Source: Paenibacillus caui (GTDB lineage Bacteria > Bacillota > Bacilli > Paenibacillales > Paenibacillaceae). Taken from it: 64,000 bases of DNA. The stretch's first letter is position 1. Every line of letters begins with the position of its first letter. Shown piece by piece: positions 1-8,042 of the stretch. Made by a program: the position numbers and the translations under genes. The notes under the pieces are model-generated. The model had not been told where the DNA came from. It worked only from the letters and a program-made list of their open reading frames with translations, and made no database searches. The stretch covers positions 220,624-284,623 of the forward strand of contig NZ_JAIOGQ010000001.1 in the NCBI RefSeq assembly GCF_019904135.1, given 5' to 3'.

Positions 1-70
1 CATTATACAGTACCCTTCCACTTGCAAAGTCTTCATAGTTTTTTTGGATTCTTTCATAAATATATTCCAT
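1..70 (-). CDS. 5' end of a gene running off the left edge (methyltransferase-like start)
   Basis: Only the first 23 codons are present, so the family call is weak. The start reads MEYIYERIQKNYEDFASGRV, which resembles the N-terminus of small SAM-dependent methyltransferase-like proteins as I remember them; no catalytic motif is inside the window. Its ATG overlaps the TAA stop of the upstream ParB-like gene (TAATG), so the two are almost certainly translationally coupled in one minus-strand operon. Base composition is AT-rich like its neighbour. Confidence 0.45.
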   Translation of the reverse strand, partial: MEYIYERIQKNYEDFASGRVLYN

Positions 71-522
71 TACAAGCTACCATCCAATTGACTCCATCTG
101 CTTAAATTACTCAGATTATCACTATCCCACAGAATTACCCAACAATTTTTGTGATTAAGTCTTTTCAACGCTTCATGTCTGCCGTTCCCATCACTAATAA
201 TCAATTTCCCCTCATGGTGTTGAACTATTAAGGGAGGGTATTCCCAACCCTTCTGAATTAAATCAGATAACTTTCCAATACGTTTTTCCCAATCATCTAA
301 CGGATTATGATATTCCATATTTTCTTCAGGACCACAACATCTTTGAAGTTCATTTATTGATAGTAATATGGGACCAAGCCAATACCTTTTTTGAAGTTTC
401 AAACCATCAGAAAAAGGCGGATTATTTCCAATAGTTTTCAAAAAAATATGCACCCATTCTTCGATACATCCATTTTTGGAAAATAGAATTGCTTCTTCTG
501 TCGTAAATTTCATAGGCAACAT
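70..522 (-). CDS. ParB/Srx-like domain protein
   Basis: 150 aa. The C-terminal half carries ISDGNGRHEALKRL, the 'xxDGxHRxxA' pocket motif of the ParB/sulfiredoxin-like nucleotide-binding fold, preceded by a PPLIVQHHEGKL strand typical of that fold. I chose the ATG at 522 because AGGTGAGGA lies 5-6 nt upstream; the longer reading to 579 has no such site. Single-domain ParB-like proteins of this kind are usually not plasmid partitioning factors but stand-alone enzymes or nucleotide-binding proteins of unknown role. It is coupled to the gene leaving the left edge. Function unknown; fold assignment fairly secure. Confidence 0.6.
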   Translation of the reverse strand: MLPMKFTTEEAILFSKNGCIEEWVHIFLKTIGNNPPFSDGLKLQKRYWLGPILLSINELQRCCGPEENMEYHNPLDDWEKRIGKLSDLIQKGWEYPPLIVQHHEGKLIISDGNGRHEALKRLNHKNCWVILWDSDNLSNLSRWSQLDGSL

Positions 523-635
523 TGAAATCCTCACCTTTACCTTTCGGATATATGCCAATATTAGCATTTTCAGAAACACAAGTAAATTTTACCACGACTT
601 CCCACGTAGAGGAAGAATGTCACAGTTTTCTTTCT

Positions 636-812
636 TTACATAAAATAAATAATATCCTTAATGGTGTATTGTTTATCTGTTAAACCCAAACGTTGAGCAG
701 GAGTCAGTTTTTGCTTATCCCACGAACGGAATGGAAGACAAAAATTATAGAATGTTCGCAGAATTGTCAATGCATATTGAGCGTATTTGGGATTGAAATT
801 TGCATAAATGTA
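636..812 (-). pseudogene. C-terminal remnant of a DDE transposase
   Basis: On the minus strand this stretch encodes LRTFYNFCLPF followed by LTPAQRLGLTDKQYTIKDII, the 'YN..RPH..L...TPA...G' kind of tail that ends many DDE transposases. The reading frame has no transposase N-terminus: upstream it runs directly into the inverted repeat of an unrelated IS256-type end at about 813. I see only this tail, so it is a fragment. The IS family cannot be named from it. Confidence 0.5.
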
Positions 813-970
813 GGAGTCTGTAAAATAGTTTGTGTAAACTCCTAAACCCAGTAAAATGGAAGTCATAGAAAGGTTGGGAGAATACATGGGACTTTGGTCA
901 AAAGAACAACTACGGGCTTTCATCAAGGAGAACAACTTGGTCACCGCGCAAGATGCACAAAATGCCTTAA
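813..970 (+). mobile_element. Left-end remnant of an IS256-family element
   Basis: The sequence at 813-842 (ending GTTTGTGTAAACTC) matches the terminal repeat at the right edge of the window, where GGGTGTGTCAATAATTTTG is followed by TGTAAACTC. It is followed at 886 by the start of an IS256-type transposase (MGLWSKEQLRAFIKEN and on to about residue 28). After about position 970 the similarity stops and an AraC tail begins. Only about 160 bp of the element survive. Confidence 0.65.
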
Positions 971-1200
971 GCCGTTCCGAATGCTGTCGATATTTCAAGC
1001 GAATTTTAAAGACAACACCTTTGAATTACGTAACCGATTATCGAATTCAAAAAAGCTTAATTTTACTACAACAATCAGAATCCAATGTCACAGATGTTGC
1101 CTATCAAGTAGGATTTAATAGCACAAGCTATTTCATTGATAAATTCCGAAAGTCGATGAACATGACACCATTAGTATACAAAAAATGTAAAAATTACTGA
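886..1200 (+). pseudogene. IS256 transposase N-terminus fused in frame to an AraC-family DNA-binding tail
   Basis: 104 codons from ATG 886 (GGGAG just upstream). Residues 1-28 are the conserved IS256-family transposase N-terminus. From about residue 29 the protein is the C-terminal part of an AraC/XylS DNA-binding domain: a YFKRILKTTPLNYVTDYRI helix, then VTDVAYQVGFNSTSYFIDKF, the second helix-turn-helix signature. The sensor domain and the first helices of the AraC domain are missing. The junction keeps one open frame, so a fusion protein could be made, but it most likely marks a deletion between an IS and a regulator gene. Confidence 0.6.
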
Positions 1201-1427
1201 TTCCCTTTGTGAAGGAGTCCACTCAAACTAATGGGTGATTTGGTGAAAAACGCCAAAGAACTAAGTGGACATAGATTCATAAATCGTGGAGAGAATTGCA
1301 CAAAATTTTTGTTTTTGGGGTACTAGAAAACATTAGCTTAATGGGCATGGGCCAGTACCCCAGAAAGATTCGTTTCAGTACGTTCGTCTCCATGTCCTTA
1401 TTATGACAAAAGTTGGAAATTAAACTC

Positions 1428-1880
1428 TTACGCAATACCTTCCGCAATGGCTTCACGGTATGAATGGAGCGAACAATAGACCATCGTGTCCATCAGGACG
1501 GGGTCAACTTCCGGCACCAATTCCCGCGCGAAGCCCCAGGCATTCTCTTCAATGCGCAAAGCGATCCTTTTTCCTTCAAGCTCACTCTCGCACGTATCGA
1601 GCTGCTCAGACAGCGCGGACAATTCCTTGTCCTCGGCATGACCAAGCTCATGAGCCGCGATAATTTTGAGAACATCCTGCGCTACGTCAAGCGTACCGAA
1701 AATTCGCAAGGCCTGCTTGTCGATTTCTTCGAGATACAGGGTTATTGAATGATCCTTCATCGTATATTTGCCGCCAACATTCCGGCCCCCCGGGAACCTC
1801 GACTCCATCTTCAGCGCCACTTTGCTGCCTGAACGCTCCACCAACTGCTTCACCATGCGTTTTGCTGTTGTTCTCTCCAA
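1428..1880 (-). CDS. HExxH-motif protein of unknown function
   Basis: 150 aa from a TTG at 1880 that has AGGGA 6 nt upstream; the frame is open further up to 1949 but without a ribosome site. The centre contains IIAAHELGHAED, an HExxH zinc-peptidase-type motif with a Glu-Asp shortly after, inside a protein with several amphipathic helices. No signal peptide or membrane segment is visible, so it would be cytoplasmic. This looks like a small gluzincin-like hypothetical protein; catalytic activity is not established. It is transcribed away from the ABC-F gene. A weak promoter (TATATA-like -10) lies about 30 nt upstream of the TTG. Confidence 0.55.
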   Translation of the reverse strand: MERTTAKRMVKQLVERSGSKVALKMESRFPGGRNVGGKYTMKDHSITLYLEEIDKQALRIFGTLDVAQDVLKIIAAHELGHAEDKELSALSEQLDTCESELEGKRIALRIEENAWGFARELVPEVDPVLMDTMVYCSLHSYREAIAEGIA

Positions 1881-2114
1881 ATGCAATCCCTGATTTCTAT
1901 ATATTGTGTATGTTTTATTATACTGGACAACAAAGGCTGATAAAACCACAAACCCTTTATGACCCGTATCGGTCGTTTCAAACAGCTATGAACGGGATGC
2001 TAATGTCTTGCTGCGTGCGGGCAAATACGGAGTTTTTCATCTTCTGCTTGCAATTGCAGAGCTATCTCTATAGAATCAAAATATCTGGAATTTGGAAAGG
2101 TGGTGAGGGTAGGA

Positions 2115-2264
2115 ATGGATCGCAAGCTGGTATGGAGTCGGATAAAGTGTCTTCCCATGATTTTATCCGGCATTTTTTACAGAGGTTCCGTTAAAGGGGG
2201 TAGTCTGCCTATTTTCCTGAAACCGATATCCATACCAAAATTGCGAAATGCCGCTCCTATCTGA
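2115..2264 (+). CDS. Candidate leader peptide upstream of the ABC-F gene
   Basis: 49 codons, MDRKLVWSRIK to NAAPI, preceded by GTGAGGG with 5 nt spacing. It ends 39 nt before the terminator hairpin at 2304. Short leader ORFs between promoter and terminator are the usual sensing device of antibiotic-resistance ABC-F genes, where a stalled ribosome changes RNA folding. CCTCAC at 2266-2271 is complementary to the GTGAGG of this ORF's own ribosome site, giving a possible alternative pairing. The peptide itself has no recognised homologue; it could be a chance ORF. Confidence 0.4.
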   Translation: MDRKLVWSRIKCLPMILSGIFYRGSVKGGSLPIFLKPISIPKLRNAAPI

Positions 2265-2303
2265 ACCTCACGGGTATAACTTTTGCAACAGCACGTGGTG
2301 AAG

Positions 2304-2331
2304 AGGCTGCAGGATTTCCTGCAGCCTTTTT
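2304..2331 (+). terminator. Intrinsic hairpin acting as a probable attenuator
   Basis: AGGCTGCAGGA pairs perfectly with TCCTGCAGCCT (2304-2314 with 2317-2327) followed by a T run. It sits about 50 nt before the ABC-F start and on its strand. The neighbouring gene upstream is divergent, so this terminator cannot end that gene; it must act on the ABC-F leader transcript. Confidence 0.7.
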
Positions 2332-2381
2332 GGGTTCTTTTCCCGGGTAGTCGGCATGGGACGAAGGAGAAACCTGAAACC

Positions 2382-4376
2382 ATGATCATTCAATGTCAAC
2401 ATATCCAAAAATATTACGGAGCCGAGCTGGTGCTGAGCGATATATCGTTTGAAGTCGGCAGCGGCGAAAAAGTAGGCCTGATCGGCCGTAACGGAGCCGG
2501 CAAAACGACGCTGCTCCGCCTCATCTCCGGCATCGAGAAGCCGGACGGCGGGCAGCTTGCCATTCAGAAAGGAACCCGGATCGGCGTACTGGCGCAGCTG
2601 CCTGCCGGCCGCCCGGGCCAGACCGTCTACAGCAAGCTGCAGGAGGCCTTCGAGGATCTGCTGTGCTGCCAGGAGGAAATGAACCGGCTGGCCGCCGAAA
2701 TGAGCGGGGCTGACGAAGACGCGGAGGCATCCCAGGAAATGCTGCGCAGGTACGGCCAACTGCTGGATGCGTTTGAGCGCGGCGGCGGATACGAAATCGA
2801 GTCCGCCATCGACCGTGTGGCGAGGGGGCTCGGCATCCCGGAAGAGCAATATGAACAGCCCTTTGCCTCCCTCTCCGGCGGAGAGAAAACCAAAGTCGGG
2901 CTTGCGGTTGTTTTGCTGCAAAACCCGGATCTGCTTGTGCTGGACGAACCGACGAACCATCTGGACCTGCCGGCGGTGCTTTGGCTGGAGGAATATCTCC
3001 GCAGCTTTGGCGGGACCGTAATGGTCATCTCTCACGACCGGTACTTTCTGGACGCCGTTACGGGCAAAACCGTCGAAATTGAGGACGGAGAAGCTTTGAC
3101 GTATCATGGGAATTACACGCACTTCAAAAAAGAGAAAGAGGCGATGCTGCTCCGCCAGTTCGCCGACTACCAGGAGCAGCAGAAGAAGATCAAGAAAATG
3201 CAGGAAGCGATCAAGCAACTGATCGAATGGGGCAATCGCTCCAATCCGCCCAATGCCGGCTTTCACCGCCGGGCGGCTTCGATGCAAAAGGCGCTGGACC
3301 GTATGGTCAAGCTTAAGAAGCCGATACTGGAGCGTAAAAGCATCGACCTCCGCCTGGAGCAGCACGACCGGACCGGAAAGCTTGCGCTTGTGATCCAGGA
3401 TGCTGCCAAAAGCTACGGAAACCGCCGGCTGTTTGGCGGGCTGAACGCGACCCTGTTTTACGGCGACTGCGCCGTGCTGATCGGCGGCAACGGCACCGGG
3501 AAAAGCACCCTGCTGAAATGCGTCGTCGGCCAGGAGGCTTTGGACGAGGGGAGTGCCCAAGCCGGCTCCCGCGCGGACATCGGCTATCTGGCCCAGGAAA
3601 GCGTCCCGGCTCATATGCGGGATACGGTGCTGGACTATTTCCGGCGCGAGGCCGCGATGGAGAGCGGGGAAGCCCGGGGACAGCTCGCCCGCTTCCTGTT
3701 CTATGGCGCTGACGTATTCAAGCGGGTCGGCGATTTGTCCGGCGGCGAATGGACGCGGCTCAGGCTGGCAGTGCTGATGCGGCAAAAGCCGAATCTGCTC
3801 CTGCTTGACGAGCCGACGAACCATCTGGACATCGAATCGAGGGAAGCGCTGGAGGAAGCGCTCGAGGAGTACGGCGGCTCCATGCTGGCCGTATCGCACG
3901 ACCGTTACTTCATCAACCGGATCGCCTCAAGGATATGGAGCCTAGAGGAAGGCCGCCTAAGCGATTATGCCGGAAACTATGACGATTATCTGGAGCAGCG
4001 GGAGAAGCTGCAGGGGGCAGGCAGACAAACCGGGCAAACCGGCAGCATTACAGCGGCAAAGCCCTCTTCCTCTTCTGCCTCCGCTTCCGCTGCGGGCTCG
4101 GGCATCGGACCATCCCGGAAGCAATCGGCCCAAGCCGGCAGTCCACAGGCAGCCGGCAAGAACAGCCGCTCCGCAGCGAATGCTTCTTCCATCGCCCGGC
4201 TGGAACGCGATATCGAAGCAGCGGAAGCCGCAATAGCGCGTCTGGACGAGGCGATGATGCAGCCCGAAACCGCCTGCGACGCCGGCAAGCTTCAGGAGCT
4301 GCAGCAGGAGCGGGAAGCGCTGAAGTCCCAAGCCGACGATATGTACCGCCGATACTTCGCCATGCTGGAAGCATGA
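2382..4376 (+). CDS. ABC-F family ATPase
   Basis: 664 aa from ATG 2382 (AAGGAGA 11 nt upstream). Two ABC domains without membrane segments: first Walker A GRNGAGKTT (about 35-43), LSGGEKTK and LVLDEPTNHLD; a charged inter-domain linker rich in Lys/Gln (P-site tRNA interaction motif region); second Walker A GGNGTGKST, LSGGEWTRL and LLLLDEPTNHLD. A Ser/Ala-rich spacer leads to a C-terminal coiled coil of the Uup/YdiF type (last ~60 residues). ABC-F proteins act on the ribosome E site, in translation quality control or antibiotic protection. The attenuated leader suggests an inducible gene, which would fit protection from ribosome-targeting drugs; the C-terminal coiled coil fits the housekeeping YdiF/Uup branch better. 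The exact subfamily is open. Confidence 0.85.
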   Translation: MIIQCQHIQKYYGAELVLSDISFEVGSGEKVGLIGRNGAGKTTLLRLISGIEKPDGGQLAIQKGTRIGVLAQLPAGRPGQTVYSKLQEAFEDLLCCQEEMNRLAAEMSGADEDAEASQEMLRRYGQLLDAFERGGGYEIESAIDRVARGLGIPEEQYEQPFASLSGGEKTKVGLAVVLLQNPDLLVLDEPTNHLDLPAVLWLEEYLRSFGGTVMVISHDRYFLDAVTGKTVEIEDGEALTYHGNYTHFKKEKEAMLLRQFADYQEQQKKIKKMQEAIKQLIEWGNRSNPPNAGFHRRAASMQKALDRMVKLKKPILERKSIDLRLEQHDRTGKLALVIQDAAKSYGNRRLFGGLNATLFYGDCAVLIGGNGTGKSTLLKCVVGQEALDEGSAQAGSRADIGYLAQESVPAHMRDTVLDYFRREAAMESGEARGQLARFLFYGADVFKRVGDLSGGEWTRLRLAVLMRQKPNLLLLDEPTNHLDIESREALEEALEEYGGSMLAVSHDRYFINRIASRIWSLEEGRLSDYAGNYDDYLEQREKLQGAGRQTGQTGSITAAKPSSSSASASAAGSGIGPSRKQSAQAGSPQAAGKNSRSAANASSIARLERDIEAAEAAIARLDEAMMQPETACDAGKLQELQQEREALKSQADDMYRRYFAMLEA

Positions 4377-4407
4377 TCAAACCAATTGGAGAGGAGTTTG
4401 ACAGTGT

Positions 4408-5079
4408 ATGGAAACACAGCAGCTGCGCCTGCATCCGGAAGAACCGCGCATAGCCTGGCTATGCGCAGCCGATCCCCGGCTGGGAGCGCTGATCGCGCGC
4501 CTCGGGGAACTGACGATCAGCCTTGAACGCGATCCGTTCGAATCGCTGGTCCGCTCGATCATCAGCCAGCAGATCTCCGTCAAGGCCGCCGCGTCGATCC
4601 GGGAGCGCGTGCGGGCGCTGGCCGGCGAGTTCACGCCGGAGGCATTGTCCCGGCTGGAGGATGAAGCGCTGCGGGGAGCCGGCCTGTCCGCTTCCAAAGC
4701 GGCCTATGTGCGCGACCTCAGCGCAAAGGTCCTGTTGCGGGAAGTTGATTTCACCGCGTTCCCGGACATGAGCAACGAGGACGTGATCACCTCGCTTACC
4801 TCCGTCAAAGGGGTCGGCCGCTGGACCGCCGAAATGTTCCTTATCTTTGCCCTCGGGCGCGAGGATGTCGTGTCCTGCGGCGATGCCGGGCTGCAGCGCG
4901 CAGCCCTCTGGCTCTATGAGCTGGAGCCGCGAAAGGACCGGAAATACTTGCAGCATCTGCTTCATCGGTGGAGCCCTTACGGTACAATCGCCTCTCTCTA
5001 CTTATGGGAATCGATCAATCGGGGGCTCGTCGATTCCGGCTTGGGTCTGGATGAATACGGACAGGCGGATGAGCAATAA
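4408..5079 (+). CDS. DNA-3-methyladenine glycosylase II-like (HhH-GPD)
   Basis: 223 aa. The helix-hairpin-helix-Gly/Pro-Asp glycosylase fold is shown by SLTSVKGVGRWTAEMFLIFALGR followed by the catalytic-type Asp in VVSCGDAGLQRA. The N-terminal FESLVRSIISQQISVKAA segment is the usual start of AlkA/YfjP-type enzymes. They excise alkylated purines from DNA in base-excision repair. The N-terminal TBP-like domain of E. coli AlkA is absent, so it is the short form. It starts 31 bp after the ABC-F stop, GGAGAGGAG upstream, and probably shares its transcript. Confidence 0.85.
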   Translation: METQQLRLHPEEPRIAWLCAADPRLGALIARLGELTISLERDPFESLVRSIISQQISVKAAASIRERVRALAGEFTPEALSRLEDEALRGAGLSASKAAYVRDLSAKVLLREVDFTAFPDMSNEDVITSLTSVKGVGRWTAEMFLIFALGREDVVSCGDAGLQRAALWLYELEPRKDRKYLQHLLHRWSPYGTIASLYLWESINRGLVDSGLGLDEYGQADEQ

Positions 5080-5128
5080 ATCTTCGTCTATTTTTGACGA
5101 TGCCACATGAAAACAAGGGACATTGAAC

Positions 5129-5167
5129 AAGAAGAAGGTTCTCTCCTCCATGGGAACCTTCTTCTTT
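5129..5167 (+). terminator. Hairpin between convergent genes
   Basis: A 13-bp perfect stem (AAGAAGAAGGTTC with its complement, 5129-5141/5154-5166) with a 12-nt loop lies between the glycosylase stop and the thyX stop. The T-rich flank is poor, so it may serve both strands weakly. Confidence 0.55.
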
Positions 5168-5224
5168 GAATTCTGGCTAGGATTTTTTTCGGCGATGATC
5201 AGGATATATTTTAAAGCGACTATT

Positions 5225-5938
5225 TCAGATTTGGTTGTTCTTTATAAGTTCATTTAACGCATTGGGGAAAATGGATTTACTTTGTTCAAGAATGGCTTTG
5301 GCATACTCTTGTATTTCTTTTTGAGCATCGTGTTCAAGACGTTGATTCAGAAAGTGGCTCACAGACTGTAAAGAAGCTGTCCAGTACCACCGTACATACA
5401 TGCCATATGCCGGAAGAAACAATCTTGCTTGTTCCGCACATATTCCATCCTTTAGCGCTTCTTCATACTTCTGAACTCCGGACTCTATGTATTTAAATAA
5501 TTCATCCGTATATTTCTTTCCGATTTCCCAAGAGACAATATCGCCGCTGCCCTGTTTTGAATTCTCGGGTTGACTTCTCCACTCGTCGAATGCGGGAACA
5601 TAAAACGTGGGTTCCTCGGTAATGTATCGCCGGCTCGATTCATTCCATGCTTCCAAGCTATCTCCCGTACCTTCGTAATGAGCCGATCCAACGATATATT
5701 TCCACCACTGTCTCGCAACCATTAAAGGAGCATAGATTTCAAATTGTAAAATGACATGCCTAAAGGGAGAGGTGTGCCCTTCTCTGGCCAGAAATTTTAA
5801 CAGCCGAATATCTTTTTCATTTAATTCTTTGGATTCCTTAGCATAAGAGACTCTGGCTGAATTGACTACTGTCAAATCGGACCCCATATGATTCACCAGT
5901 CTTACATATCCCTTATCCAGCACATTTTGTAATGACAA
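5225..5938 (-). CDS. thyX: Flavin-dependent thymidylate synthase
   Basis: 237 aa from a TTG at 5938 with AAGGAG 8 nt upstream. ThyX makes dTMP from dUMP with methylene-tetrahydrofolate, FAD and NADPH. Family marks: VNSARVSYAK near the N-terminus, GHTSPFRHV, APLMVARQW, NESSRRY, and the C-terminal RWYWTASLQSVSHFLNQRL, close to the usual 'WSLDLRSLxHFLxLR' block. The classical RHRx7S signature is not there: after ARQW comes WKYIVGSAH, and the Ser-Arg pair follows after a longer insert (NESSRRY, residues 99-105). The subfamily with QWWK is, as far as I recall, also found in phage-type ThyX. The gene is AT-richer than its neighbours, which would fit lateral acquisition. Confidence 0.85.
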   Translation of the reverse strand: MSLQNVLDKGYVRLVNHMGSDLTVVNSARVSYAKESKELNEKDIRLLKFLAREGHTSPFRHVILQFEIYAPLMVARQWWKYIVGSAHYEGTGDSLEAWNESSRRYITEEPTFYVPAFDEWRSQPENSKQGSGDIVSWEIGKKYTDELFKYIESGVQKYEEALKDGICAEQARLFLPAYGMYVRWYWTASLQSVSHFLNQRLEHDAQKEIQEYAKAILEQSKSIFPNALNELIKNNQI

Positions 5939-6034
5939 TTCAATCGCTCCTTACTGATTGCTTATTTTAGCTTCTTCGATATCATACAATACTATCGTAT
6001 TTCGATCATTACCTGATGTGCCAACTGCCAAAAA

Positions 6035-6130
6035 AAGAAGCTGTCCTCCAGCAGCAAGTAGAAACGGCAAAGGCGTCCTTTACAAAGACGGTTTCCGTTT
6101 CTGCGAGAACTGCCTTTGGGACAGCCCCGT
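6035..6130 (-). terminator. Terminator of the ABC exporter operon, containing a palindromic repeat
   Basis: Read on the minus strand, GGGGCTGTCCC starts a long hairpin whose last arm GGACAGCTTC is followed by seven T residues. Its middle is copy A of the dispersed AGAAACGG repeat. It lies just after the exporter operon stop at 6150. Confidence 0.65.
6055..6111. repeat. Dispersed ~50-bp palindrome, copy A
   Basis: CAAGTAGAAACGGCAAAGG then a hairpin of CGTC/GACG arms around CTTTACAAA, then CCGTTTCTGCGAGAACT. Copies B (34355-34410) and C (61275-61313) share the layout AGAAACnGCAAAGnCG, CCTTTA loop, CGTTTCTGCGAGAACT. Confidence 0.7.
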
Positions 6131-6149
6131 CCATCAATTGTTCATCAAT

Positions 6150-8042
6150 TTAACCGGCGCTTGCCTGCGAGTCATCGCTGAACTGGCTGTTGTACAGATC
6201 GGCGTAGAATCCGCCCCGCTTCATCAGTTCTTCATGCGTTCCCTTCTCAATCACCTGACCCTGATTCATGACCAGAATAAGGTCAGAGCCTTTAATTGTT
6301 GACAGCCTGTGGGCTATGACGAAGCTGGTTCTGCCTTTCATCAGCTCATTCATTGCATTCTGGATATGCACTTCGGTGCGTGTATCGACGCTGCTTGTCG
6401 CTTCATCCAGGATCAGGATGGCCGGATCAGCCAAGATCGCCCGGGCAATCGTAAGAAGCTGCTTTTGGCCCTGCGAAATGTTGGACGCTTCCTCATTCAG
6501 AATCGTATCGTAGCCATCCGGCAGCGTACGAATGAAATGGTCGGCGTGAGCGGTTTTCGCGGCACGGACCACCTCCGCTTCGGATGCCCCTTCCCGGCCG
6601 TAAGCGATATTATCCCGGATGGTCCCGTTAAAGAGCCATGTGTCCTGTAGCACCATGCCGAACAGTTGATGCAAATCGCTGCGCTTCATATCTGTGACGT
6701 CAACGCCGTCAATTTTGATTTTGCCGCCTCTAAGCTCGTAGAACCGCATCAGCAAATTGATCAGCGTTGTTTTTCCGGCGCCGGTTGGACCGACAATGGC
6801 AACGGTCTGGCCCTGCTTGATATCGATGTTCATATCCTCGATCAGCGCAGGCTTGTCGTCATATCCGAAACCGACATGCTCGAAAACAACATCGCCGCGC
6901 GGATTCTGAAGCTTCTTGGGATTCGCCGCTTCCGGCACTTCCTCTTCTTCGTCCAGCACTTCAAAAACGCGCTCCGCGGAAGCGACGGTGGACTGAATGA
7001 TATTGGCGATGTTGGCGGTCTGGGTAATCGGCATCGTAAACTGCCGCATGTATTGAATGAAGGCCTGAATATCGCCGATCGCAATCAGTTTCTTCGTAAC
7101 AAATATGCCCCCGACTACCGAAACCAGCACATAGCCGATATTGCCGATAAAGTTCATGATCGGCATGATCATGCCTGACAGAAACTGCGCTTTGCTGCCG
7201 GCACTGAACAATCGCTCATTGACTTCATCAAATTTCGCAAGCGAATGCTGCTCCCGGCCGAACGCTTTGATAATTTTATGGCCTGTATACATTTCTTCCA
7301 CATGGCCGTTCAGTATCCCCAGTTCCTTCTGCTGCTGGGCGAACTGCTTTTGGGACCGTTTGGCTACCTGGGTAATCGCCAGCACGCTGACTGGCAAGGT
7401 GACGAGGGCAATCAGCGTCATCCACGGATTGATGGTCAGCATCATAATGATAACGCCAATAATGGTTACAACGGATGTGATTAACTGCGTCAAGCTCTGC
7501 TGCAGCGTCGTGCTGATATTGTCGATATCGTTCGTTACCCGGCTTAGAATTTCACCGTTTGAGTGCGAATCGAAATATTTCAGCGGCAGACGGGTCAGCT
7601 TCTCGTTCACATCCCGGCGGAGCTGATAAACAGTCCGCTGGGCGACCCCCGCCATCAAATACTGCTGGATGTATCCAAACAGCGCGCTGATTACATAAAG
7701 GCCGACCAGCTCCAGCACGATGCGCCAAATGAATTCAAAATCAATATGCGCGCCCGGCACGCCTTGCTTTATACCCATAAGGCCATCAAATAGCTTGGTC
7801 GTAGCGCGCCCCAGAACCTTCGGTCCGTAAATGCTGAATATCGTACTGAGGATCGCCGTTACAACAACAATGGTCAGCTTGACCCGGTAAGGCTTCAAAT
7901 ATTGAATCAGGCGGCGCAGCGTGCCTTTGAAATCTTTGGCTTTCTGCACGGGCATGCTCATTCCAGGGCCCATCGGGCCGCCCGGTCCCGGTCCCCGGTT
8001 CATCCCGGCTGCCGGTCTGCTGTTTCCGCTTGTCTGGCTCAT
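6150..8042 (-). CDS. ABC exporter half-transporter (heterodimer, catalytic-site partner)
   Basis: 630 aa, membrane domain fused to ATPase. A Gly/Pro/Met-rich N-terminal tail (about residues 10-32) precedes a six-helix exporter domain with QRTVYQLRRDVNEKLTRLPLKYFD, typical of multidrug/lipid exporters. The nucleotide domain has GPTGAGKTT, the variant signature NISQGQKQ, and Walker B ILILDEATSSVD with the catalytic Glu. The pair with the next upstream gene, which has a degenerate Walker B, resembles BmrC/BmrD- and LmrC/LmrD-type multidrug exporters. Its ATG overlaps the partner's stop by 4 nt, so the two are co-translated. A MarR gene starts the operon. Confidence 0.88.
   Translation of the reverse strand: MSQTSGNSRPAAGMNRGPGPGGPMGPGMSMPVQKAKDFKGTLRRLIQYLKPYRVKLTIVVVTAILSTIFSIYGPKVLGRATTKLFDGLMGIKQGVPGAHIDFEFIWRIVLELVGLYVISALFGYIQQYLMAGVAQRTVYQLRRDVNEKLTRLPLKYFDSHSNGEILSRVTNDIDNISTTLQQSLTQLITSVVTIIGVIIMMLTINPWMTLIALVTLPVSVLAITQVAKRSQKQFAQQQKELGILNGHVEEMYTGHKIIKAFGREQHSLAKFDEVNERLFSAGSKAQFLSGMIMPIMNFIGNIGYVLVSVVGGIFVTKKLIAIGDIQAFIQYMRQFTMPITQTANIANIIQSTVASAERVFEVLDEEEEVPEAANPKKLQNPRGDVVFEHVGFGYDDKPALIEDMNIDIKQGQTVAIVGPTGAGKTTLINLLMRFYELRGGKIKIDGVDVTDMKRSDLHQLFGMVLQDTWLFNGTIRDNIAYGREGASEAEVVRAAKTAHADHFIRTLPDGYDTILNEEASNISQGQKQLLTIARAILADPAILILDEATSSVDTRTEVHIQNAMNELMKGRTSFVIAHRLSTIKGSDLILVMNQGQVIEKGTHEELMKRGGFYADLYNSQFSDDSQASAG

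Larger units (their letters stand above)
1881..2381. other. Divergent intergenic region with leader ORF and attenuator
   Basis: About 500 bp separate the divergent starts at 1880 and 2382. The plus-strand half holds a 49-codon ORF with a good ribosome site and an intrinsic terminator hairpin (listed separately). I see no convincing sigma-A promoter; TTGCAA near 2049 with TATAGA downstream has a short 15-bp spacer. Confidence 0.5.

Noticed and set aside
1316..1360. GGGGTACT...AGTACCCC inverted repeat as a terminator
   Set aside because: No T tract on either strand and a long loop; may be an IS end, not assignable.
2268..3899. Long minus-strand ORF (543 codons)
   Set aside because: It lies opposite the ABC-F gene, whose motifs are certain; composition reflects the third-codon GC bias.
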